Of a stretch of DNA of 64,000 bases, positions 1 to 12,515 are shown piece by piece (the stretch's first letter is position 1; each line of letters begins with the position of its first letter). Both the position numbers and the translations under genes were made by a program. The notes below the pieces were generated by a model that was not told the origin of the DNA, made no database searches, and saw only the letters and a program-made list of their open reading frames with translations. The stretch covers positions 62,001 through 126,000 of the forward strand of contig JAECUM010092842.1 of NCBI GenBank assembly GCA_016617855.1, read 5' to 3'. The stretch comes from Megalonaias nervosa. Its lineage: Eukaryota > Mollusca > Bivalvia > Unionida > Unionidae.

Positions 1-87
1 TTATCAAATATGTCATGTTAAAGCTATACTTTATGTACCAGCCTGTATATGACAAGTATTGTTAAACAAGTTTTGATCCAATTACAG

Positions 88-229
88 GACAGTTTTGTTG
101 TGAGAATGTTCAACCCGCAGACATCACCAATGCAGATTGTCAGTGAGGTACCCTTGAAATTGACCAGGAAATGTGTGGATGTATTTGGAATGTCATCATA
201 TGACCTGGAAACAGACAGGCGAACTATAT
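88..229 (+). CDS. MYCBP2: MYCBP2 exon 1 of window (RCC1-like region)
   Basis: It starts after a TTACAG acceptor and encodes DSFVVRMFN, LKLTRKC and SYDLETDRRTI, which match the FVVRIF / LKLARKC / FDLEKD stretch of the family. It ends in phase 1 after T229, where the following bases are GCAAGT. The only donor that keeps the frame into exon 2 is this GC donor. The GT four bases further on gives a stop seven codons into exon 2. Earlier exons of the gene lie upstream of the window. Confidence 0.9.
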
Positions 230-3200
230 GCAAGTATTATGTCATCTTATGCAAACAAGATGTCAAAATGAATGATGGGAAGGTCTCGAGAACTGATTTC
301 ACTTTTCAGATGCCTAATAATTTTGCACATGTATATTTTTATATCTCACCACAGGACATATATCAACATCTTTATTATGCATTTGTATGTACTACATCTG
401 TTATATACATGCCCCTGGTTTTATTTATCTATCAATCCTTTATTTTAGACAAAACACTGTCATAGTCTGTAACTTCCTTTTTGGAGTCAGTCTTGCATTT
501 TTTGTGTAAACATGATAATGAGAATGTTTATTATTTGAAATAAGATCTAACAAATAGGGACTAAATATTTATATTTAAAGTTTTCGGTTACATTATAGTC
601 TTAATATTTCTGAGTATTGAATTTGCCGTCTTTCAAGTCCTAGCAACCAGTAGCAACAGATGAATATGCTCCTCCCCAGTTATTATATTGGCCAAGTTGC
701 CTGGCCAGTCTAATAGGCTAATCAGGCTTGATGTCAAAGATCAGTTTGATACACGTTGTTGATTCCAGGGTGACTTGGTGATAATTGGGAATTACAAAAC
801 TTATGAGATTTCTGGTACAGGTCTCTAGAGCTAAAATAAGTAACAAACCACTTAAATGAGATTACTTTTTTGCAAATATTTAAAATAATTTGCTCCAGTT
901 AAAATATTCTTGTTTGCCTAGTGAGTGTGATATCAGTCTGTAAATGATACAAACAGGATGGAATATAAATGTGTTGAGTTAGTTGGCAAGTTCAGACTTG
1001 CTAAATCACCTGAAATTCAAACTAACTCACAAGGTACTGTTGATACTTGCTTGTAAGTCGAGTCAAACTACAAACTGCACCAACCCAGATCTGCTGGCAT
1101 ATAATGTGCTGGCAGATCTTGGAAAATGCAGTTTGTTAGGAGTAATCAGTAAAACAAACAACATAGACCCTGATCTGCAGGCACATTATGCTATTACAGA
1201 ACAGGATCTTTGTTGTTTGCAGGTTGACTTGACTTGTATTTGAGTATATATGGTAATCACAAAGTCAGAATTTTAATAGTTGCCATCGCTTGTAACATTG
1301 CCATTTATATTTATTGTCATTTAGGTATTCTCGAAAAGATAATGTGCAGTGAAGCAAATTGACAAAGAACACGGTGACAAAGAACATGGTCACATCAAAG
1401 CAACAAAAACCTTTATGTAATAATCAATCAAAATGTCAAAAACAATTTTTAACTGTTATAGGGTATTGATTCAATCAGGAAGAATTATAGTCAGTCTTGC
1501 ACACCAGTACCATCCACCACCCTCATCCAGTCATGTTACCTTGAAAATTTAATTCCAATATATTTTCTTAATAGGTCTTTCAATTAGGTTTTTGAAGAAT
1601 CACAGAGCTGTGGAATTAAAAATATGCTTACAGTCTTATGCTATCATTTTCCCTTAAAGTCAGAAATGAAGATGTCAGTGTCATATCTCTAAGATGTATA
1701 TAGACCAGGTGACATGATTTTGTAAAAGAACATTTAAGTTGCATGAGGTCAAGGAGTTTGCTTTTACAATAAAGATTGCTCCATTATGTTTAAGCTGCAC
1801 ATAAGTTTAGCACCATAGAATTCCACAAACTTGTGCAGATATTATTGTACATTTTTCCTTCTGATGCCTTTCCTAAATATTACTTAACTATTTGTTGGGA
1901 TTGCCTCTTTAACCATGTAACCAAATGGTCCACTTCCAAACTTAGTTGAGGAAGAGAATCTAGTGTTTTGGTAGCTTGCCCTGGCTGAGTTTAGATAATA
2001 CTGTTTACAGATGTTCCCAGCCATGTCACACATATTACAGTGTACAGCATATATACAAGATTAGGTAAATACATTTGTATAGGTTTCAATTCAAACATTT
2101 ATTTATTAGGTTTAAATATTAATTGTTGTAAGGCTTAGCATAAAATCTGTATGTCTAATTTAGGCATTTTATGGTTATTAAAAAAAGTCAATCATGTCAG
2201 ACATGTCTAGCATATACGAGTTTTTGAGGCCTGCAATCATTGTAAAAAAAAATTTATTAGATTAATTTGACCACATGTCAGTGTGATTTAGATTGTGAAT
2301 AAATCACTTGGTAGAGAAATTTTTGAGATTTCCCCTGCCTTTAACTGAACAGGTAATCATGTTTTTGCCCCTCTTGATTTATGTATACAGTCTGTGATCA
2401 GAATTAGAGGAATATATATGGTCATACTAAGTTTGAGATAAACAGGGAAAATAAAACTTGCATTTGTTGGATTTCAGTCTGAATCATCGTCCATAAAAGT
2501 AATTGAATTAGAATTTGACAGCTTCAGTTCACATTATTTTTAATGCCACTCTCTTACAGTTGGGGGAGTGTTGGTAAATACTAAAGAGTTCAATGAAAAG
2601 AGGATGGATTTGATAACTTTATAAACAATGATGAACATTCTAATCCTATCTGAATACATTCTATGCATATTCAGATAAGAATGTTTGGTATTTATTTCAA
2701 CTCTGTTCATCTGTCCTGATTAACTATAGGGATATCTCCTAATGTGCTATCAGTGGAGCAAACACAACTGCCCACAAGCTTTGTTTATAGTTTATTTGGT
2801 AATTACAGGAGACTACATACTTGCTGCTTGGCAAATAATTAAATGGATAAAAACTAGTGTTTTTAAATTATTCAGATATATAAATAAGTCATTAAAACAC
2901 CACTATCATTTCCAAGACAAGCTTTCATTATTGTGGATGTAGCTCAGATTAAGAGCCTGCAATTGTATCTATCTATGGACCTATTGTTGCTCATCTTATT
3001 GTCAATACATTGTTCTCCAACTATAAATTCATGCCTGCCCTATTTACTCATTTAAATATCAGTCTATGTGTGCTACTGAATATATTTTTTTTGGATAACT
3101 TTAATTATTAGTTAATGTTTTTAATGAGCAAAAACTAGTAAAAGGAAATTAAAATAGCTGATTTTTTTGTTAAATAAATACAGCAAAATCTCATGAATAT

Positions 3201-6200
3201 ATTGCATATTTCATTTGCCCTATTTTTCACTTTTCTGAGAGTATAATATTGCTTATGTTTGGGAAAGTTAAAATCTCCCAAGGGCATGTTCATTTTTCCA
3301 ATCAGCTTGCCCCAGACTGTTATAAATAATTAATCAGCATGGGATATATTGGCTTTGTTGCAGGAGACATCATTGCAGTCAATGGCCAGAAAATTTGAAA
3401 ATGTTAATGTTAGTTCTTACTTTGCTTTTACTACTCAGAGATGCAACATTTGCTTATTATTTATCTTTATAAGTCCGTCCAGCGTTTAACTTCATACATA
3501 TCTTAATTACTTGAACTTGCTTACATCTTTTTTTTTATGGTATATTCAGATATTTTGTTGTGTTTATTTTACATTATTCCTTTGTACATGTTGCATTATA
3601 TAGTATGTAGTTATTATGATCTTTCATTGTTGTGAAAATTGCTGTGCATATTTTTCAAGTATTTGCTTTTTTCTTAATGCAAACAATATATTTGAAATAG
3701 TTATGGGAAATTATACACTAAAAGAAATAAAACCTTATTATTCAGTTTCCATATATGTGTTATTAGGCACAGGACTGGATGAAGATATTGGCATAGTTAC
3801 AGGGGCCAAGGAATTTTCTCTGATAAAGACAACAGGGGGAAAAGTAAGTACGACCTTTGGACAGTAGCTTATCTATAAGAACTTTCCTTTTATTTTTCAA
3901 CGTCACAGTAGTCCTGAGAATACATGAAGAACTTTTAATTATTAAATTTAAATGCCAATACTTCCCTTGCATAAGAAGACTGATATAATTAACTATTTAT
4001 TGTTATATTTTATTATTTAATGCATAGAATCATGAAATCAATTCACGAAGTTGGAATTCTAAGCAAAGTTCCTTTGTCACTAGAAGTGGTCACCTGGTCA
4101 TAATTTAGAGTGATCTTATGGAATAGTTTTACATCCCTTGTGTAATGTGCACCATTTGTCACCATTAGTTTTGTTGTTGAACTACTACTTAGAAGCCACA
4201 GGATCTGTGCCAGATTTTGGGCAGAGAGCATCCTGGTATGAAAGCCTTTCAGGTTGTACAAAATAATGCTAATCTGACCCAGATTGGCAATGGCTGAAGG
4301 GGCCCTGAGTGGCCAAGTGGTCTAAAGCAGTCAGTGTTACAGATTACTGCATTCTCACCTCAGTCTGCATGGGTTTGATTATCGGGCTGTGCCAATTTGG
4401 GTACATGAGAAAGCTTGCCAGTAGCTTCTCAGGGGTTGGTGGTTCTTTCCGTGGTTTTCCCCGAGTTCTTCCTCCACCATTTATACTGGCCACCATGTAT
4501 AGCCTATCTTGTGCTGAAAAATGGCATTGAACCCTATGATAACAACAATAACAACAATGGCTGAACTTTACAGAAGCATCCTGTCATGAAAGCCTTTCAG
4601 ATTAGTACAGTTGAAACAAATCTGCCTTTAGAAATATAGCCTCCATTAATAAAAGTATAAAAACCTAAGATGTTATTTAAAAAAAAAAAAAAAATATTAG
4701 ACAGAATTTGACCAAATTTGACATGAAGCATCCAGGCATGAAGGACTTTTAAGTTTTTACAAATGATACTGATTTGCTGTTACTAAAAAGTTGAAACCCA
4801 TAAAAGTTTGAAAACTGGTAAACAGAATTTGATGGAGAATCCTACCTTGGTGATCTTTCATTTTGTAAAAATTATGTGGAAACATCACATGTGACCACTC
4901 TTACTAAAACAGAATTTGACAGAGAATCCTACCACAAAGACCTTTTCTTTTGTAAAAATTATGTAGAAACGTCACATGCGACCACTTTTAGTAAAAACAG
5001 AAAAATATTCAATTGACTTCTCAAGCATCACTGAACTTCACAAGATTTGAATGAAGATGAAATTACTAAAAGTAGACAATGTTTAAATGACTTCTTCTCA
5101 ACATACTTTTTTTGAAAGCTTAACTGTAGTGATATTCATATTTGACAATGTTTTTTAACTTTTCGTCTATATACACAAGCTATAGAGAAAGTGAACCTGA
5201 AGCTTTCTTCCTTCTACTAATGACTTTATTGGCAGACTGATTTAATCTCTACTGACTGTTAGCATCGCTCGATGGAATGATGAGCGATGTTAACAGATTG
5301 TCCCAGATATGCCACAGGTTGTAATGGCCCCCGTCCCTGTTCAGCGTCAGTTTGTGAGCACTTAACAATTTTCAAACACTCTTCTTAATTGGTAGAATTT
5401 GGTCAGAAGTGACAGAAAGCATCCATCCATGATGTACTTTAAAATGTGTGCAAATCATTACTATAAATTATACTGATTTTGTCATCAAATATGATGGCTG
5501 ATTATAAAAATAGAAAAAAAGTTTAAATGTCTTTTTTGAAAAACTGTTAAGCACAATTTGACCAAATCTGACAGAACATTCAGGCATGAAGGCCGTTGAA
5601 TTTTTGTTTCCAAATGATTCAAACATACCATGAAATATGGCTGCTGTTACTAATATATAAAACTTTTGATGACTGCTCAAAACCACCAAACAGAATTTTA
5701 TAAAATTTTAACCAAAAGCAGCCTGGCATAAAGACCCAGACCTGTTTACCCGTCCGTATTTTACCATATTTGTACGGAATAAAGCCCATCCGTATGGTCA
5801 TACGGTCATTGATATGAAAATACAATTTGAGGTTGCATTTATTTAGTAAGTTTTTAAAATTAATTTTTAAGCATTTTTTTTAATTCCGTTTCCTTTCGTT
5901 GTATCGTCTCTTCGGTCCACGTCCGCAATCTGTGCCACATCACTGATTTTAACATTCTCAACATCCGGTTGTTTAAACAAAGAAAATGCCGCCGACAAGA
6001 AAGTTTCAGCACGAAACCGATGATGAAAATGAAAAATCTAAACATAGAAAGCAGCATTTTCTACCATTTTATAAGACTCTGTGACCATGCCTTAAACCGT
6101 CGTCTAAAGGACATTTTGTGCTATGCACTGTTTGCAACTTAAGACTTTAACTGTGCAAATGGTGGAAGGAATGATTGTTCACGGCACGTAGAATCGGAAA

Positions 6201-9200
6201 ATCATGCAAAATTGGAATCTTTAGTGAAGGGAAATAGACATATTTTGTCAATGATGAAGGGAAAGGAAGTTAGTGATCAACACATACTTCAAAAGGAAAT
6301 AACACGTGCTGAGGTGATTCTGTGTGAGTTGATCGTAAATATGAATTTGTCATTGAGCACAGCTGACAAGTTAAAATGTTACAGATCAGATATCCTCACT
6401 AGGCAATCAGACCATTGAGGCTCTATTGGTCCTGAAGTCAAAACCAAAGAATTTTACCAAAGAGTGGACAGATGACCAGCTGAATAGGATAAAGAGTGCC
6501 TATTATGTCGCCATTAAAAACCCATAGACTAAGCCTTCATTAAAATATTAATTCCAAGTGGATCAGTTTGTTATTGTTGACAAACTTTGTACAAAATAAT
6601 ATATGGAGCTCATTTCCATTCTAGTAAATGTTGACAAAGCTGATACTAGATTTTATGAAATAAACAAGATTTCCTTCACCTCTCTAGATGAAGTTATTAT
6701 TTTCTGAGTGGATGGGTGGTAACAATGTCTGTCATAATGTTTTATATTAAGTCTTCCTTAACCATGTAAAATGCTGAGAATTGGCTTTATTTAAAATGTT
6801 ATGGATACGTGTGAAGCTGAGAAACAGATTTTCATGAGAATGTAACGGAGGTAAATAACGGAATGAATTTGGGTGTGTGGAGGTATTCTTTTGGTTTTAT
6901 CACTATAATATAAACAGGATTTTTCAGTCAGTGGTGTTCAATTTCTACAGATTTTGCCTTGAAACACAGAATTGCCTCAATACCAGTGTCTTTAAAAGTT
7001 AGAAGTTATTTACAGAATATTGTATAGTCAGTATGTCGTGCAATACTACATAATGGTAATTATAGTGTATTGATAGTGTCTACTATTTGTGTGTTGTTTC
7101 ACAGGTGATGTGTGTTGTGTTACGATGTTAGAAACGCTGAATGAAAATACTGACTGCCTTCTAAAAATACTGACAGACATTGCTTAAAATACTGACAAGA
7201 AAATGTATGGGTAAACAGGTCTGAAGACCTTTCAGTTTTGTTTTACAAGTAATAAGATCTGACCTCAGATACAACTGGCATAACTAAATATAACATTTTT
7301 TTTCTTCAAATAACATCTTTTCAAAAAATCAGAACAGAATTTGACAGAAAGCTTCCTGGCATGAAGTACTTTCAGTTTTATACAAAAGATGATGAGGTGC
7401 CATCAGATATGGCTGCCATTACAAATTTATTAACCTTTAAATAGTTTCTTTTTTTTTTCTTTTTTTTAAAAAAAGCTGACAGAATTTGACCAAATTAGGC
7501 AAGAAACATCCTTGCATGAAGGCCAGTCACATTTTTATAAATGGATGCAGATCTGCTGTCAGATAGGAATGTCTTTACCATTACTAACAACAGAAGAACT
7601 TTTTAAACAACTTCTTCTCTAGAACCACTGAACAGAATTTGACCTAATTTGCCACTGGAAGACAAATTCGTCCAACCAGATATCAGTAGGCATATCAATA
7701 GAATTCGAGACATAATATCAGATGCTACAATTTGTTACAAACATTCTGGCATGAAGGCCTTTGAAGTTTTTATACAAATGTTTCATCAAATATGGACAAT
7801 GTTTTTAAAGTAGAAAACCTTTCAGTATCAGCAAGCATTTGACTAAACCTAATTTCTTGACCAACAGTCTTTTGGGTTGATGCCAGCCATATGAGCACCT
7901 TGGGTCCACTTGTGTCTCTTGTTTCAGATCTAAACTTTTAAAGTAGAGCTTTTATATAGATTTAATTGGGCATGGAATTTTGTGACTCTTATCATTTAAT
8001 GTTTAGGTGCTGTATGCAGGGAAATCTCAAGCACTGGGCATTAAGCAGGGAGGGGCAGCCCAGGGCAAATGGGCAGAGCTACCTATCACAAAATCCCCCA
8101 AGATCACACAGGTAGCAACAGGTCATGAAGGACAACATGCCCTGTTGGTGTCAGAAGATGGTAGTATGTTCTTTGTTGGAACTCCACGCAGAGGAGAAGA
8201 TGGGGACACAAGTACATGTGAGTCTATTGATATCAGGCAGTTTGTGGTATTGACAGTGCACATACACACACAAGTCAAATAAAGTTTGTTTTTTATTTGT
8301 CTTGTTAATCTTGTACAAAATGTTTCCATCAAATTATAATAAACTTTACTTTAATAGTGTTCTGTGTGTGTCAGGTTTAATGTCACAAAAAGTTTCTATC
8401 AAAATATGATGAACTGTACTTTTGATAGTGTTCTGTTTTATGCATGTGTAGGATTGAATGCCACATAATGTTTCCTTCAAAATGTAATAAAATTTACTTT
8501 AATAGTGTTCAGTTACATATAGGTGTAGGTGTGTATGTGGTTCATCAAAATATAATAAACCCAACTTTAATAATGTTCTGTTATATGTGTGTGTATATGT
8601 GTGTAGGTTTTAATGTCACAAAATGTTTCCATCAAAATATAATAAACCCAACTTTAATAATGTTCTGTTATATGTGTGTGTTTATGTGTGTAGGTTTTAA
8701 TGTCACAAAATGTTTCCATCAAAATATAATAAACCCAACTTTAATAATGTTCTGTTATATGTGTGTGTATATGTGTGTAGGTTTTAATGTCACAAAATGT
8801 TTCCATCAAAATATAATAAACCCAACTTTAATAATGTTCTGTTATATGTGTGTGTATATGTGTGTAGGTTTTAATGTTACAAAATATTTCCATGAAAATA
8901 TAATAAACTTGACTTTAATAATGTTCTGCTATATGTGTATGTATATGCATATAGGTTTTAATGTTACAAAATGTTTCCATCAAAATATAATAAACCCAAC
9001 TTTAATAATGTTCTGTTATATGTGTGTGTATATGTGTGTAGGTTTTAATGTCACAAAATGTTTCCATCAAAATATAATAAACCCAACTTTAATAATGTTC
9101 TGTTATATGTGTGTGTATATGTGTGTAGGTTTTAATGTTACAAAATATTTCCATGAAAATATAATAAACTTGACTTTAATAATGTTCTGCTATATGTGTA

Positions 9201-12200
9201 TGTATATGCATATAGGTTTTAATGTTACAAAATATTTCCATGAAAATATAATAAACTTGACTTTAATAATGTTCTGCTATATGTGTATGTATATGCATAT
9301 AGGTTTTAATGTCACAAAATGTTTCCATCAAAATATAATAAACTTGACTTTAATAATGTTCTGCTATATGTGTATGTATATGCATATAGGTTTTAATGTT
9401 ACAAAATATTTCCATCAAAATATAATAAACTTGACTTTAATAATGTTCTGCTATATGTGTATGTGTATATAGGGCTTAATGTCATGGCACAATCCTGACC
9501 ATAGAGAGCAAAGCAAAAGTTGGGTAATGAAAATAATGATGTCCAAAACATTTCCTAATTCCACATGATGAAAGAGTTCTTAAGCAAAATAGAATTAATC
9601 AGATAAACAGAATTTGAGAAATAATATTGGACTCAACATATTTTTGAAACAACTTATCAGTTTTTCATCAGTACTGTGATTAATTAATATTATAAAACTT
9701 AAAGTAGGGTTGAAGACATCATTACCTGTGGATATGCCTGTTGTAAGTGTGGAAGGGATATGCAGTGTTAACCATGTCCATCTGTATGTCTGTCCTATAG
9801 ACATCTGTTCATGTGGTTTTTGTTTCTAGATTACTTGGAAATAACCACATTTCATGAACACATTTCAAACTGACATAAATTTTTAAATTTTTGATAGATT
9901 TTTACAAAACTTAGGTTAGATTTTTATTAAAAAGTTTGAAGTTTTATAAATGTATTTTATTTTCCAAATGCAGCTGCTATTATTGAATAGAGAATTTAGC
10001 AAAAACAGATGCTTTAATTTCCTGCATGTTGGAATGACCAGGAATATAATATATCTGGTGGATGCATTTAGATGTAGTCAAATGAAGGCCCTTTTCATGT
10101 TTAAAGTTTGAACACATTGATAGTAGGAAGGAAACGATTATGGAAAAGATAACCTCCATCAGAGACAGATAGCTAAGAACAAATTTGATTATGAACCTCA
10201 TGCAAAATATGAGACATATACAGCATGTATTTGTACTCTGAAAATTATTGGGTTTTTTATTTTCTACTTAAGTATGAAAGACAGAAAATTATTATTGGTA
10301 AACAGTTTTTCATATTTTTAATTTGTATATTTTTACATGTGCAAAATATATCCTTAAATTTTACATGTGAAAATTAAAGATTTCCCATCATGCAGTGCAA
10401 TACTTGATTGTGCATGCCAGTAGAAGTGATTTTCACTGTAAGAAAACAAAGGCTTTTGTGAGCTTGAGCAATAAATGGAAACTGAATTATCTCTTGGTCA
10501 AGGAAATTATTTTACTGAACACATCTGAGTCCTCATTGTTGCTTCTTTAGATGGTAAAGTTCTTTACATTATCTTGACAACAGTGTGAAGATCTAGTGTG
10601 TTGCATCACTTAATCGGACTTGCTTTTGTAGTCAGAGAGGGTACAGTAGTTTATAGAATATCAAAGTATAATTTATTACAACATATTAATTCATACTAAA
10701 TCAATAGTTCTCTCAAATTGCAAATATTTTGATGATCATCCAACAAATGCAATTCAGATGGAGGTGAACTTACAGAAAAGGGATGTAGGGGGAGGGTATT
10801 TCAGAGAGTGAATTTAATCATTGGTGCTTCAGTTTATAATCAAATCTGGTATATGATAAATAACACAATTATTTTCTTGCAGAAATAATGGATAAATTTC
10901 ATACTGTGGTAACAAAAACAACCCCCAAACAATTAGTTTTAATTAGTGGCTTTGAAGCTTATTAAAATATCATGTTTTGTGTACCACATATTGAAATATA
11001 TTCTGTATTAATGTATGAAAAGAAATATTTTATATATATTAATGTTCTTTTAGCCAAAGGTCGTAGACAGCCAAAACCAGTGAAACCCAAAAAGATGATT
11101 CGCTTGGAGGCAAAGAATATAGTGTATGCAGCATGTAACAATGGCACCAGTGCTGTAGTCACAAAAGAGGGAGAGGTGTATATGTTTGGAAAGGACACCT
11201 CACACTGTGACCATGCAAGTGGTAAGATCTAGGATCTGTATATTCTTGCTAACAAGTCAAGACCAACTGCAAACTGCATATACCCTCATCAGCCAATGCA
11301 TAATTTACTGGTAGAATCTATGTTGGGGTTTGGACCGAGACAAGGAAATCCCAGTCAAGAGGTTATATCATTTGACAAATAATGTAACCCTGTGACTGGG
11401 ATTTCCTGGGTCTTGGTACAGTAGAACCTGTCATGAGCAACCTCTGCTGTGAGCGACCACCTGTCATGTACGACCACAATCGTAATGCACAGATCGATTT
11501 TATTCTATAAACGCTCTGCTATGAGCGACCACCTGCTGAACGCGACCAGCGACCGTGATTTCTTGGCAAAATATGCATTTCGACACTGCTATGAATGACC
11601 GCATCACAAAACAACAAGGATAAACTCCACCAACCTTTATTTAATCCCTGTAAGATCGACTGCTCATTCCATTCTAAATATAAAAAATTAAAAAAAAAAT
11701 AAAAAATAGGCTGGCTACTGATCTCTGAATTTTTTCAGCTAGGCTTATAGTGATTTACAGTTTCTGTCGTAAAACAGACTAAAGTATATGTAGATTATTT
11801 CCTAGCCTGGTTCCCTGCTTCGTATGCCCCCTATGTTGTTCTCCGTTATTCGTATAGGGGTGAGGAACGCAGAAAGCATACAGAGCAGGGAACCAGACTA
11901 ATTATTCCCGCACTTAACTTGCTTCCTGGCCGTTGTAGGACCTGGCATCCCTATGACGACTGTATCACGAGAACAGACAGACACCAGTGACCTTTATGTA
12001 ATCAGTTATTACAATGACTGCTTGATTAGTATAGATTGTTCTGATCAAAAACAAACATAAAAGGAATATTATAAAAAAGGATTGTTGCTACCGGTGATAG
12101 ATGCTACAGTCCGTAAACCAGGCTAATGTACATGTCATGAAATGCCGTTGAAGTGCCAAAGTTGACAAAGTAGCCGCGTATATTGTTTGTCTCGAGTTAA

Positions 12201-12475
12201 TCGGTATTGCCGGGGGTGAATAAGGTCATTGTCTATTAAACCAGCAAGAGAGAATTATTGGCGGGATTCAATTGATAGTGCTCCAGACTTGTGATGTTTG
12301 TTCCCCCCCCCCAATGTTAAGTGATGACATCCCAATCACAAAGCTGTCGTCTATTCAAGTTGGTGTGACCGGGTTACACACTTTGCTTACAGAGTTAATC
12401 CCTGTATGTCATCTTTTAATGAAGCCGTTGACTTTTGTCACTGAGTAAATGGTCCTGTTTCTGGATGAGATAATT

Positions 12476-12515
<40 letters not shown>

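Larger units (their letters stand above)
230..3766 (+). other. Intron after exon 1 (GC-AG); one MITE, otherwise unremarkable
   Basis: The 5' splice site is GCAAGT and the 3' site is TTATTAG. Apart from the small inverted-repeat element near 1044-1245 and an imperfect hairpin at 2634-2690, I see only AT-rich unique sequence, with no coding pattern. Confidence 0.75.
4190..7850. repeat. Degenerate tandem repeat, unit about 100-150 bp, interrupted
   Basis: At least ten diverged units share ACAGAATTTGACCAAAT, then CATCCTGGCATGAAGG, CTTTCAGTTTT, and a tail resembling CTGATTTGCTGTTA (for example 4700, 4813, 5395, 5540, 7330, 7480, 7625). A SINE (4299-4554) and a hAT-like element (5737-7223) lie inside units and split them, so the array is older than both. 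Confidence 0.75.
3844..8006 (+). other. Intron after exon 2, degenerate tandem repeat with two insertions
   Basis: It starts GTAAGTA and ends GTTTAG. The intron is mostly a degenerate repeat field (about 4190-7850) into which a SINE and a hAT-like element inserted; see separate entries. The remainder is AT-rich with nothing recognised. Confidence 0.8.

Noticed and set aside
234..235. Normal GT donor for exon 1
   Set aside because: Its use shifts the frame and creates a stop in exon 2; the GC donor four bases upstream restores the conserved protein.
4309..4530. 73-codon frame and tRNA-like head as a gene or functional tRNA
   Set aside because: It is a SINE with an exact target duplication. 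The tRNA-like part lacks a foldable acceptor stem.
8444..9472. 342-codon open frame as a gene
   Set aside because: It is the 87-bp minisatellite read in its one stop-free frame, inside a MYCBP2 intron, with no similarity to known proteins.
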